From Ianthella basta (taxonomy: Eukaryota; Porifera; Demospongiae; Verongiida; Ianthellidae): a DNA stretch of 64,000 nucleotides. Both the position numbers and the translations under genes were made by a program. Below are positions 16,801-28,800 of the stretch, piece by piece. How positions within the stretch are numbered: position 1 is the stretch's first letter; every line of letters starts with the position of its first letter. Location: the NCBI GenBank assembly GCA_964019415.1, contig OZ025877.1, positions 5,903,185-5,967,184 of the forward strand, read 5' to 3'. Under the pieces are notes generated by a model. The model saw only the letters and a program-made list of their open reading frames with translations, was not told the origin of the DNA and did not search any database.

Positions 16801-19800
16801 CTGTCTTACACATCATAATTATCCTTAACCTCACTTATTTCATTCTTATTTCATTTCATGTCTGCTTGCTATTAACAAGATTAATCTCACTAGCTACATG
16901 TACCTCATCATCTATCTTACTCTCCCCCCCCCCCCCTCCCAGATCCCATTGTTGTCTTCTTGTACGTACTTTGTGTTCCTAGGTACCTTGAAAAGTAGTA
17001 TTAGGGCTAAAGGTTTTCTCAGTTTAAATAAGATTACATGAACATGAACCCACAGCCACGGGTGGAGGAGATGTTTGAGAATATAGGGACTGCCTCAATT
17101 GTTTCCACCTTGGACCTCTCCAAGGATTACTGGCAAGTCCCCATGGCCACTAATTCGCGAGAGAAAACAGCATTTACGACCCACTTCGGATTGTATGCAT
17201 TTGAGGTGATGCCCTTCGGGCTACACAATGCGCCTGCAACATTCCAGAGGACAATGAACCATGTGCGTGGATGTCAGACCTTTGCCCAGGCCTACATTGA
17301 TGACATTGTGGTATACAGCCACAGTTGGGGAGAGCACCTCCAGCACCTTCAAGAAGTGTTTAAGCGACTTTAATAGGCTGGCCTGACTGTGAAATTGAAG
17401 AAGTGCGCTTTGGCCAAGACCACACACGTTACCTGGGTCACATGATTGGTGGCGGTGAAGTGAGACCCAACCCTGAGAAGGTCCAAGCTGTATGGGAATA
17501 CCCCAAACCAAAGACCAAGAAAACGTCCGTTCTTTTCTTGGGCTAGCAGGATATTACTGGCGTTCTATCCCTGACTTTTCAATGGTGGTGGTTCCACTCA
17601 CCCAGCTGACAAGGAAGGGTCAACCTGACAAGGTTAACTTCAATCAATTGTGCCATGGGGCTTTCATGCAGCTCAAGGCAGTCCTGATGACTCAGCCAGT
17701 GCTGAAGGTGGCTAATCCTCAACAGCCATTTATTCTACAGACAGATGTGTCTGAGTTTGATTTGGATGCTGTGCTGAGTCAGAAAGGGGAGGACGGGGAA
17801 GAACACCCTGTTGCATATGCTAGCCGTAAGCTCTTTCTGAAGGAGATGAACTATTCGGTCATTGAAAAGGAATGCTTGGTTATCGTATGGGCACTGGCCC
17901 ATTTCACTGTATATCTTGAGGGCCAACAGTTCGCCCTTCAAACCAACCATCAGCCCCTTGCTTGGCTACAAAGGATGAAGAATGCCAATCAGCGGCTCAC
18001 ACAATAGGCAGTCCAGCCCTACCAGCTGACTCTGCGGCATTGTAGTGGCTGTGACAATGGAAATGCAGATGGGCTGTCAAGAGGGCCCCTACTGTTGTCC
18101 GACATTTGACATCCCTTTGTTAACCCCATCTGACAATTTTAAGGGGGAGGGGATATGACAAAGTTGTGTTCATTTATGCTCTGTATTTGCCTTGTGCATG
18201 ATGTGCTGTGTGTATTATGATTTGCTGTGTGCATGGATAGTGTAGGACGTACCTTGATGCTGACGTGTATTTCATTTGATGTTTGATATATGTGTGATTT
18301 GTATTTCCGTTTTATGTTTACCTGTTTCCTCAGGCATGCTTGTAATGATTGATCTTTGTAGTGTTATTAATGAATAATCCTGTCCTCTTGTTCGGTGAAG
18401 CGACACTGATTCCCCCCAGCGAGTTTGAATCGTCTCGGGGCGCTACCAGACGAACGGAATGTCACAGCTACCAAATGCTTAAGCATGCAATCAGCCCCCC
18501 TCCCACACCAAGCAAACACAAACTGACCTTATCACCTCTGCTAGTGTCCAGCAGACTGAGTGCCCGGCAGTACACCCTCACTATTGGGTCACTGGCAACA
18601 TTCAAGGCCTCGTTTGCTACACACAGAGCCAAATGGCTGTGCAGGTCTGCCGCTTGCTGGAAACATACAGAGAGAGGTACATACAAAGGCCATCAGAAGC
18701 TTAACATGTACAGTATATGCACATACACAGTATACAGTAAGGGTGGGCGGTATTGGCAAATATAGTACCTCAGTATTCTTGATAAAATTATTGTGGTATA
18801 ACAATATACCTACTATTTTGAGCAAAATGAACTGCTGACATGCAAATCACTGTTACTTACATATTTATGGAAGATTACAGCTTCTAAGGCTAGTACAGAT
18901 GCTGATTTATACTTTGTAGCCAAATGCATCTGATTGGTCAAATAGGTGTGAACCAATCGTTACTGCCACTAGACCTAGACCTCCCAGCCCTAAGTGGCTG
19001 GGAGGGACGTTTAGATGGGACGGTCTAGCGAGCCAGACTATGTGCAAAGGTAACAATTAAGTCGCTTAGAATTGTACAAAGAAGCGTTAGAAATGTTTGA
19101 TCACAGAAAAATCAATAATATACCGGATCTTTGACATTTACAAGGGAATACCGTGTAACTAACCAGCATTTCGGTATCTGGTTTTTATAAGATGCAAATA
19201 TATACCTTCACAGTATTGAAACAATACCACGCTATAACTACATACCGGTATACCACCCACCCCAGTATACAGTATACACATTCCTATGGCTACAGAATAT
19301 CTCACACAATTTCCCTCCACTCATCTCTACAATCACACATCTCCAACCACATGTCTCTCTTTCCCATCCTAGCACCTACTGTACACATTCTTACCCCACC
19401 CCACCCCACCCCACCTACCTGCCCCTCCCCCTTCACTGTGGTGAGGTGCACTAAGAGGTCCACAATATTGTTGGCATTGACGGTGGAGAGGGGAGAGGAG
19501 GCAGGGGCCAGGAGGACAGTCCTTAGGACAGGCACAAATACATCACAGAGTAGCTCTCTGGCTCTACTACAAAGAGGACATGGACACAGGCACATACAGT
19601 AGGTACATCATTACAGTACATGGTACCTTATGCAGGTACACACAACAAGGCTATGTTGCAATACAGTGCAATGGTATGACAACAGTGCAATAGGATGGCC
19701 ACTGGCTAGTCCAGTACAAGAGACTACATACATACATACTACACTATAGTGGAACTGCAGGAGTGCACTGCAGTACAGAGGCATGCACCAAAATGAACAC

Positions 19801-22800
19801 AGTGTCTTAATGTCATGGCTAAACTCATACGTACCTTCCCTGTGCTGCAAAGGCCTGGAAGAACACTCCCAGTGCCCCCCTCAGTCTGTCCTCATCCTGT
19901 ATAACAGGGTTGTACCATAGGAGGATGAGCTTGGCTAGGACACGTCGGCTCACCACACGGCCACTAAGCAGCAGCTTGGCTAGTCCTTCACCAACTGTCC
20001 CCCGCAAGAGGGCACTCTGGCAGGAGAAATGCAGAGGAATCAGAAAGGGAGGGGGGATGGGATGAAGTATGGAGGGGAGGGAGGGAGGAAGGGTAGAAGA
20101 GAAAGGAGAGGTGATACGTACATCCAAGTAGTTATGTTAAAAGAATAAAACATTTCTACAAAAACTACTAAAGATGTAGGGCTGGCATAAAAAGTACAGA
20201 AACAAGGAAGAGCTACTACACAGTGGAGCATTCACCATTGTCCCTACATTGAAGAGATTGCTAACAATTTCAACGTGTGTATGCTGATATATAGCAATGG
20301 TATCAATAGAAGAATGATCATCAGTACTGTTCACCTTTAAGAATATGAACCTGCTCATTAGCATGTCAGAAGTTTACAAATAGTCGTGGGTACACTTTAT
20401 ACTTTGAAACACATTTCCAAACATAGCTACACATCTATAGAGTAACTGGTACTGCACACTAACATGTTGATTCCTCACACAACATGAACAAGTCTATGAC
20501 CACATGGGATACCTTGAAAGCTACATACACAGTGCATACTCACTCACCTCAGAGTCCAAGACATCCAAAAACATGCCCAGGACCTTTTCAGTAGTCTCAT
20601 CCACTTTATCATCCTCCACTCCCAGCTTGCCACTCTCTTCACCAGTTTCATCTGCAAACGATACACTGTCCTCTTCTTCTTTCTCAGCACTCTGATCTAC
20701 CAATAGTGTGGCATTGATGCTGTTGTCTGGCGCAGCACTGTCATCTTGTGGGCTCTGGGGGAAGCAACAACACAGACACTCAGCAGCTACGAAGAGTAGG
20801 TATTCACTGACTCAGGTACATAAAGGAGAGAATTTGATAGTTCAGATCATGAAGGGCTCAGATTCTCGGAAGTCATTGAATAATGAGAACGGTACTTTCC
20901 CTCGATCAGAATAGTTAACACCACACATACAGCGTAGGTAACAACACACAGCAGTGTTGTGTTGGTTAATTATAAATGAATACGTACAAACTGTAGTTCA
21001 GAATTCAGGTATGCTATCTCAGACATTATTAGAGAGCCAAGTGCCCCCCCCCCCCCCCCACTATCAAGTGCAGTCTACTCTACACAGCCATGCTATTGAT
21101 GTTGGCATTGCAAGGGATATGTTTCCAGTGTTAGAAAGGGTTGGTTCTCTAATACCAGCTTCACAACAGGGTTGAAAACCTTGCCGACGTTTCGACCAGA
21201 TGCTCTTCTTCGCCCTGAAGAAGACCAGAGCATCTGGTCGAAACGTCGGCAAGGTTTTCAACCCTGTTGTGAAGCTGGTATTAGAGAACCAACCCTTTCT
21301 GATGCCTGAGCCAGCTGAGAAGCCCTCACTTCATTTCCAGTGTTCTTTACAGAAGCATACCACCGTCTTTTGTACCCAGCTCAATTGCAGTACTTAACTA
21401 TTGTTGTGTACCTATTTGCAAGATGTGCCTAGTGCCTACCCAAACAGCAATTAGCAGTTTGTGGAGTTCTTGCAAATGACAGAAAATGGGCATAAAATTC
21501 CCTCTCACTATGTAGTTTCAGGGATGCAAGGAGCCTGAGAAACACCAGCACAAGCAGGGTATGGCTGACTCATTGAGAGCAAATGACCTCTGAGCACAAA
21601 TGACAGCACTCTTCACCTTGTCTGCATCTTCCTTCATGAAACGCAGCAACAGGACCAGGAGACTGTGCTTCGCTTTGTGAAGAATCTGCTGGAGCATGCC
21701 TCATACCTTAACTCTCAAAGGGTAGCACCCAAGGGCAACCAGTCCATAGTTGAGGCCAGAGAAGAAGTCAATGAGATAACTATCATTCTGGCCAAGACTG
21801 TGTGCACTGGCCCAGCTGCATGGTACCTTACATTTCACCAGGCTCTGCAAAAGAGTAAGTCTTTTGAGTCTCTGTTTGCAAATGATGATGCCCCTGCCTG
21901 TGCAAGTAGGGGTGCGACTATGTGAATGGGTTGATTTTACCATGCAAGCGTACAAATACCGTATCCTCTCTAAAAATTCGTCACCCCTAGTGCAGCGAAA
22001 ATTTCGTCTTTTGAGGCAATTAAAGCTGGAATGGAGAAGACCGTCGAAGGTGACGAATATTTAGAGTTTTCGGACGAAACATTAGAGAGCTATTCCGTAT
22101 GGCCATTTCCTGCTGAAATGGCCACTTTCACGTTGACCGGGCGAACAGCAGTGTGAGGCTACCATCCGAACAAGAAGGATGTGGAGACGATTCGCGATCA
22201 CTGAACTCCATTGTCGCACCAGAAGGAAAATGAACGACGTACACAGCGTCGAGAAGGCTTATAGACGAACAATGCCAAAAGGACAAAGATAACAGCAAGT
22301 GGTGTTGGTTTTGCTCCTAGGCTTTGTTCCTTGGCCGTCGCAGCCGTATTGCAGGCATTTCCGACGAATATTTATAATGCTTCCTGTTCATGACGAAAAT
22401 TAGAGGCCAATGGCAGAAATTAGAGTGACAGGAAATTCGTCACGATTAGAGTACACTTGAGCATGTTTTTTTCCCCTGACGAAAATTAGAATGACAAATT
22501 TTTAGAGCGAATACGGTACTACAATACTACAAATAAGTATATTTGGTAGCAGAAACCCCTTGCACTGTCTGTGGCATGTTCCATTTGGTACTACCAAAGG
22601 CAACACCTTGCAACAGAGACTGAAAGTGCAGATGAGCTGTGTAGTGACTGAGTAGAATTTCTGAGAAGATACGAAGATCTTGTGCTAACCTTTTGCAAGA
22701 AGCTCCTCTACTTAGATAACCCACAGAAGAAGGGTTACATAGAGGTAGAGTTTGTAATTGTTGTTGATGCTGGATTCCTTCTGTTCAAGCAACTTACAAG

Positions 22801-25800
22801 CTGGACAGAGATGGGCCTCTGGCCCTCCAATGCTATGAGGTCATCGCTTTGTGGACAGCAGCTGTAATTATGGCTAAGCCACACCATCCAAATCTGCAAG
22901 CAGTCTCATGGAAGCTATCTGGAGGCAACTACAACAGCAGATGCTACAGTATGCTGTTTCTTGTGTACAGCCTGGCCTGATGTACTACAAAGAGTACCTC
23001 ATTGGATGCATGCAGGTTCCTCTCACTGCATTTAAAGCTGCATGACTGGGGAATCTCAAACAAGAACTGCCACAGTATGTAGCTGTGACAGAAGATGTTC
23101 ATCCAAAGTATAGCCCCTTAGAGTTCTGGAAAGCACATGCTTCCTTGTCCAAAATGTGCCAGATGTAGGGATGATGAAAACACATCCAAAGTCAGTGAAT
23201 GTTGACCTAGACTGTTGCATGCCCCCCTTTGTTTCCAAGGTTTCTGCCAGTTGGTTTTGCCATGCTTTTCAGATACAAACTGCACCTTCCCTATACATCT
23301 GTCCTTATTTTGTAGGAAACATGTTTACAACCCTTGTTTCTGCACTCTTCACGGATGAAAAATTGCACACGGGCAAGTCCAGTCTCCTTGTAAGACTTGC
23401 GAACAACAATGGTTACAAATGAATGTGTGTGAATGACCGTGGCCCTGTAGCTTCCTTACTTGACTACTGAAGGTAAGATACAACAGTACACATGTAGTGG
23501 GACTTTGTTATGATAGTACCCACTATAAAACCTCCTAGTGTGACATGGAGCTGAAGACTTTGATTACAGTCACTAAAAGCAGCTCCTACCATTCACTTTT
23601 CAGCATGAAGATAAGGACACTGATGAATGGAGGGAGGCTCACTTTGTCACTGCAACTCTTGTTACCATCACCACTGGAGGACTTGAAGGCTTCAAAGCCG
23701 TAAAGCACTAGCAAATCACATACGACCTTTAGAGCAGTAGCCTGCACACCCTCATGGTCAATCTGGCTCACCTGGGTAAAAATGTAAAGTGGTCTTTGGT
23801 AGCTAACAGCTACACCTCACCTGCACTGCACATGCATTACACATCAAGTAGTACTATGTGTGGCTGGTTGTTGTGTCCATCAAAACAGTGTGGCAGCTCA
23901 TGACAATGAACACAAAACCATGCATTTACACACCTGCACAAAGAGGTAGAAGTACACTGCTGCCTGCTCCCTGTCCAGGATGGAGACGAGACCCAGACAG
24001 TTTAATGCTGAGTCACGCACATATGGATCTTCATTATGAATCGAGGGTAAGATCTGCAGGAAGAAAGGTGCAAACAACTGGCTATTATGCGAGTCACTTG
24101 GTGAGCTGGCAGCTGTAGGTACACACTCTAATGTATTACTATTTTATCGTAGTGGGCTCCAATTCACTTCTTTTCATCAACTCTACAGGGCCAAAGGCAC
24201 ACGCACCCACACACAGATGTACACACATACCAATGTTTCGCATAACATCTGGAGGTTGGACGGCAGTTTCTGTGGTTTCATCCTCCTCAGCAACTCAGAT
24301 GTTAGAGCAAGGCACTTCAAGAGAGTATCTGAGTCACACTACACAGAAAATGAATGAGGGAAGGAGAAGAGTGCGAACATGGTGAGTCAGAATACGATTT
24401 GGATGGTAAAGGATTGGAAGTTATAGCTGCTAATAGTAAGGCTCACTTACACTATGTACATGTTCTAACCAAATTCAAAACCGATTCAGGTCACACAAGC
24501 ATGTAGCGTAAATGCAACCTGAAGAGGCTGAGATGCATTTTATCAAAACTATGTACAGAGGTAATTTGAGTCCAGCTTCAAAAAACCGTAGCTCAATGTG
24601 ATGAACTGGTGTCATCTGTTTACTAGACGTTTGTGTGCAGCTATGTGCAAATCTGTGTAACTCTGAACTGTGTACTAGTGAACCATTAGTGGTGTTGCAG
24701 CTGTGTAACAGTCCTATACAAGTCCTTGCAGCTGTTGTATTGTTGGTTGCTGCTATTATTGAAGTGTTCAGTCACGTTGTTAGTGCGAACAGCGCTTCTC
24801 GTTTGGACGCAGTCCTCACACTCAATCACATGAACATGGAATCATCTTTAACAGCTCAGTGTTAAGTTCCACCTTCACATCATTGTGTATTGACTTGTTC
24901 TTCTTCGCATAGTACATACTGTATACGGTAGTTTAAGCAAACCCACATGGTGAATGTGGTGTGGGATGGACAGATGCTGAGGTGCGGGCGCTGATAGGCT
25001 TCTGGGGAGATGCTAGGGTACAATCTGAAATGGATAGTGCAATGAGGAACCAGGCTTCATCCGAGGAGATAGAGAAAATGGCAGAGAAACGCTTTGATAG
25101 AGATTGGACACAATGTAGAGCAAAGATCAAGAAGCTGAAGAATGATCACAAGAATTTGATGGATACAGCTGACACATGGAACCCCAGAGTATTGTTTGTG
25201 GGCAGAAGCCATTGATTTGAGTAGACATATCAGCAAGGAGGAGCCACCCAAAAGGTTGATTTTAAAAGAAATCTCCAGTCATTGGCAATAGGCAGGTCAA
25301 ATGCTCCGTTGCAGTGACAGCTACCATCATGTGTTGATCAAGTAAAGAGGTGGTTGCACTGCAAACACACTCTTGTCATCTTTAACTCTAAGGTCTGCAG
25401 CTACATTGAAGTCAACATAATTATTATAAAGCAGATAAAAACATTAATGAAGTTGTACGCACTTCTGAGCCATATTCTTGTTGTGATGGGTTCATTATGA
25501 GCCTATACACCTCATGAGCTGATTTATATCATAATCACTTGATCATCACAGATGTTTGCAAGTGACTGCTCATAGCTCTAATTATATGCTGACCATGCAG
25601 TCTATATCCAGTCACAATGTTTTGAAACAAACCAAGAACTGGTCACCAATTTGGTCAGCATCCAGGCATTTGTAAATGTAGATCCACACAATGCACCATC
25701 CAAGGTCACTGGAGTAAGCCCTGGGCATTTTCAATTCTGCTGCCACAGCATTATGGTTATGTGCTCAAGTTAGCGACCGAATATCAAATGTCAACTGAAT

Positions 25801-28800
25801 CAGAAACCCCCAAACCACTGTATACGTAGGTCAGAGGTAGATGTATTTCCAAGGTGTCAGCCAAAGTGATCAATGCAGGGCTTGGTGAACTGGCACCTGA
25901 AGAGCTAGCAAAAAGAATGTGGAACTATGATGAGACAGTGTTTGCTACTGATGCAGCCTCAGAAAATCCTGGCTAGGAGAGGAGCAAAGTAGGTGCATGA
26001 AGTAGGTGGTGGCTGAGGCAGGAGCAATGCTAGTATCGCGCGCCAGCCCCTATTTCCTCTATTGTGCAATACGGTGTGGAAGTGAGACCAGGGCAATATA
26101 ACTGTTCTCAGTTGTGGGGCTGCCAGTGATGAGCATCTTCCACCCTACATTGTCTACAAAGGCAAGAACCTGTGGACGACTTGGACAAAGGGTGGACCTG
26201 CCAGGGCACTGTACAACATATCGAAGTCAGGATGGATGGTGTGCCCCCCTTCCTTGAGTGGTTCAAGAAGCTCTTCTTGCCTACCATGTCCAGCATCCTG
26301 GAGACAGGGCAGGTCATCCTGCTCATGGATGGCCATGCCTCTGACATCAACTTAGAGTTGATTGCACTTGCCTGGGAGCAACGACTGATTCTATTTAGTC
26401 TGCCACCACACACCACACATGCACTCCAGCTTCTAGATGTTGCTGTGTATGGGCCACTGAAGGATTGCTGGAAGCATATCCTGAAGGAATGCAAAGTGGA
26501 GATCTGTGCAGTGACATTAGACAAGACAGAGTTCTCTGGCATATTGAGCAAGCTGTGGGGGGCATCATTCAAGGACCACCACCTGAAGGCAGGGTTTTGG
26601 GAGGCTGGTTTGTGCCCCATCTCCAAAGGGGACATTCCTAAATCCAGCTACACACCCTCCCTTTCCCTCAATCAACCTACACAGGAACCACAGAACCAAT
26701 TACAAAACACTGCCTGATGATGCACACATTGTAGCTGTGTATGTGGATGTTACAGGTTGTGAATGTGCAGCCAAGAAGACACCACCACTGCGAATCCACC
26801 TCTGTTGCTATTCTGCAAACCTAACACTGTCAGCACTGTGGCGGATCTTACTCCAGTGATAATGAAACCAGGCAACATGAATGGGTAGGAAGTGACAACT
26901 GCTGACAATGGTTTCATTATGGGTGTGTCAGCTTGGCAGAGATGCCCGAAGAAGAGGAGGAGTGGAAGTGCCCAGAATGCTGGAGCAAAACCTTTTTGTC
27001 TCAATAAAGAGAGTCGTTCTGACATCCTTTGACGGCGGACCTGTACTCATTGTTGGAATGGCATTTCACTACTAAATCTATCTAGTCTTGCCGTCCCATC
27101 AGCAAACATTTTCTCAGCCAACTACTTCTTCAACGAGCATGATAGCTTCAAGGATACGTTTCGGCACTTCAGAGGACATTCTACTGTTACGTGAGGTAAC
27201 TGTACACGAGCAACCGTTCGCTAGGGCATCACCCGCAAGGGAGGAAGTCGCTGCGAACTTAAGCGACAACTGTGACCGTCTGCGAGGGATTACAGCCCGT
27301 GCTGCCAAGGAGAGAACAGTGACGCCCATAAAGTCGTACATTACAGATGACAACAAACTTAAGAAGATGAGTGGGGCTGACGAGCAATACACTGAGAAAC
27401 AGTCATTGCTGGAGGACCTAAGGCAGAGGTATGAAGAGTGCGAGGACTTGAAAGTTGAGCAAGAAGTAATATAGCCATATGTATACATATATAATTGAGA
27501 CCTTCACGATGTATATGTATATGACATTGTACTTATTACTTATTAGACATTGCATTACAGTTGTCATGTATATTACATAAGATGTACATGTGTTATGAAG
27601 TCATTGAATAAATAGTGATCAACATAATGCATTCAGTCATACTATGCATACCTATACATCAAATTTACTGCAGATGTTACGACCCGTTTCGCAACCGCCG
27701 ACCCGCTTCGAAACTGGTTAACCCGTTTCGAAACGGGTTGCTGCAACAGCAGCAAAAACGAGTAGCATGTGCGCGCACAGCTGCAATCAGCGCGAAATCA
27801 TGTGCAGCTGTGTTTGGAAGTCGATCAGGAACTATGAACACGGCAGCCAGCCACAGAAGGGACTTTGAGGAGTTCACACTGCAGAAGTTTCCCCCAGACA
27901 GCAAGAAGGGAACTAGTGGAGTTTACCACAGGGATTTTGGTGACAGAGTCAGAGCAGCAATCAAAGATCCCTCTAGTGCAGATAAGAGCTTGAGGTTCTT
28001 TGTCAAGAAGACCAGATTACAACTGCTAGACCTCCCAAGTCTAGGTGCACGTGACATGCTAGTTGTGCCAGCAAAGGAGCAGGTGTGTCAGCTTCAAAAC
28101 GGGTCAGGTTGAGAATCGGGTCGTAACGTATTGACCGGTTTCAAATCGGGTCGACCGGTTTCAAAACAGGTCGACCGGTTTCAAAAAGAGTCGACCGGTT
28201 TTAAAGCGGGCGACCAGTTCCGAAACGGGACAAGTTGCGAATCGAGTCGTAACACGGATAGTCTTCAAATGAGGGAGGAACCAGATTAAAGAATGATGCA
28301 ATCTGGTTGCTGTAGATGCAAGTGTGGCAGTTACTGAGAAGAGTAGCATAAATATAAAGACCAACGGGCTGCAAAAGAACCTTCAAATTCTTTCGAAAGT
28401 CAACAAAAGGAAATAGCCCTGTGGTGTGGCCAAAAGCCCATTCAACTGTGACGTGAACCGCACTCATCGACTGGTTAAACTGAGCCTCTGCAGGCGTTAT
28501 TGCGGCACCTTCAAAGGGAGCCAGCAAATATGGTTATAATGGGTATGCTGGGTCACCGTAAAGGCTGTACACACTATTTGGTATGTGTTGCATGCTCTGT
28601 TGTAAATCGTCCAAGAGACCACTTTCACGCAGCATGCTAGCATCATGTCTTTTCCCTTCTACTGGGCCATAAAGATGGACAACAATGCCAAATGGTGTGA
28701 CAACACTTTGAAATTTCAGGCCATGGATTCTTCTATGTCCATTATAAAACAATCTTTGGCCATTTCGTGGACGACAGATTCGTCTAATAGTGCCATCTAC

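Noticed and set aside
18154..18466. Complete LTR retrotransposon with two LTRs
   Set aside because: No second copy of the LTR upstream of 14770; the element is 5'-truncated.
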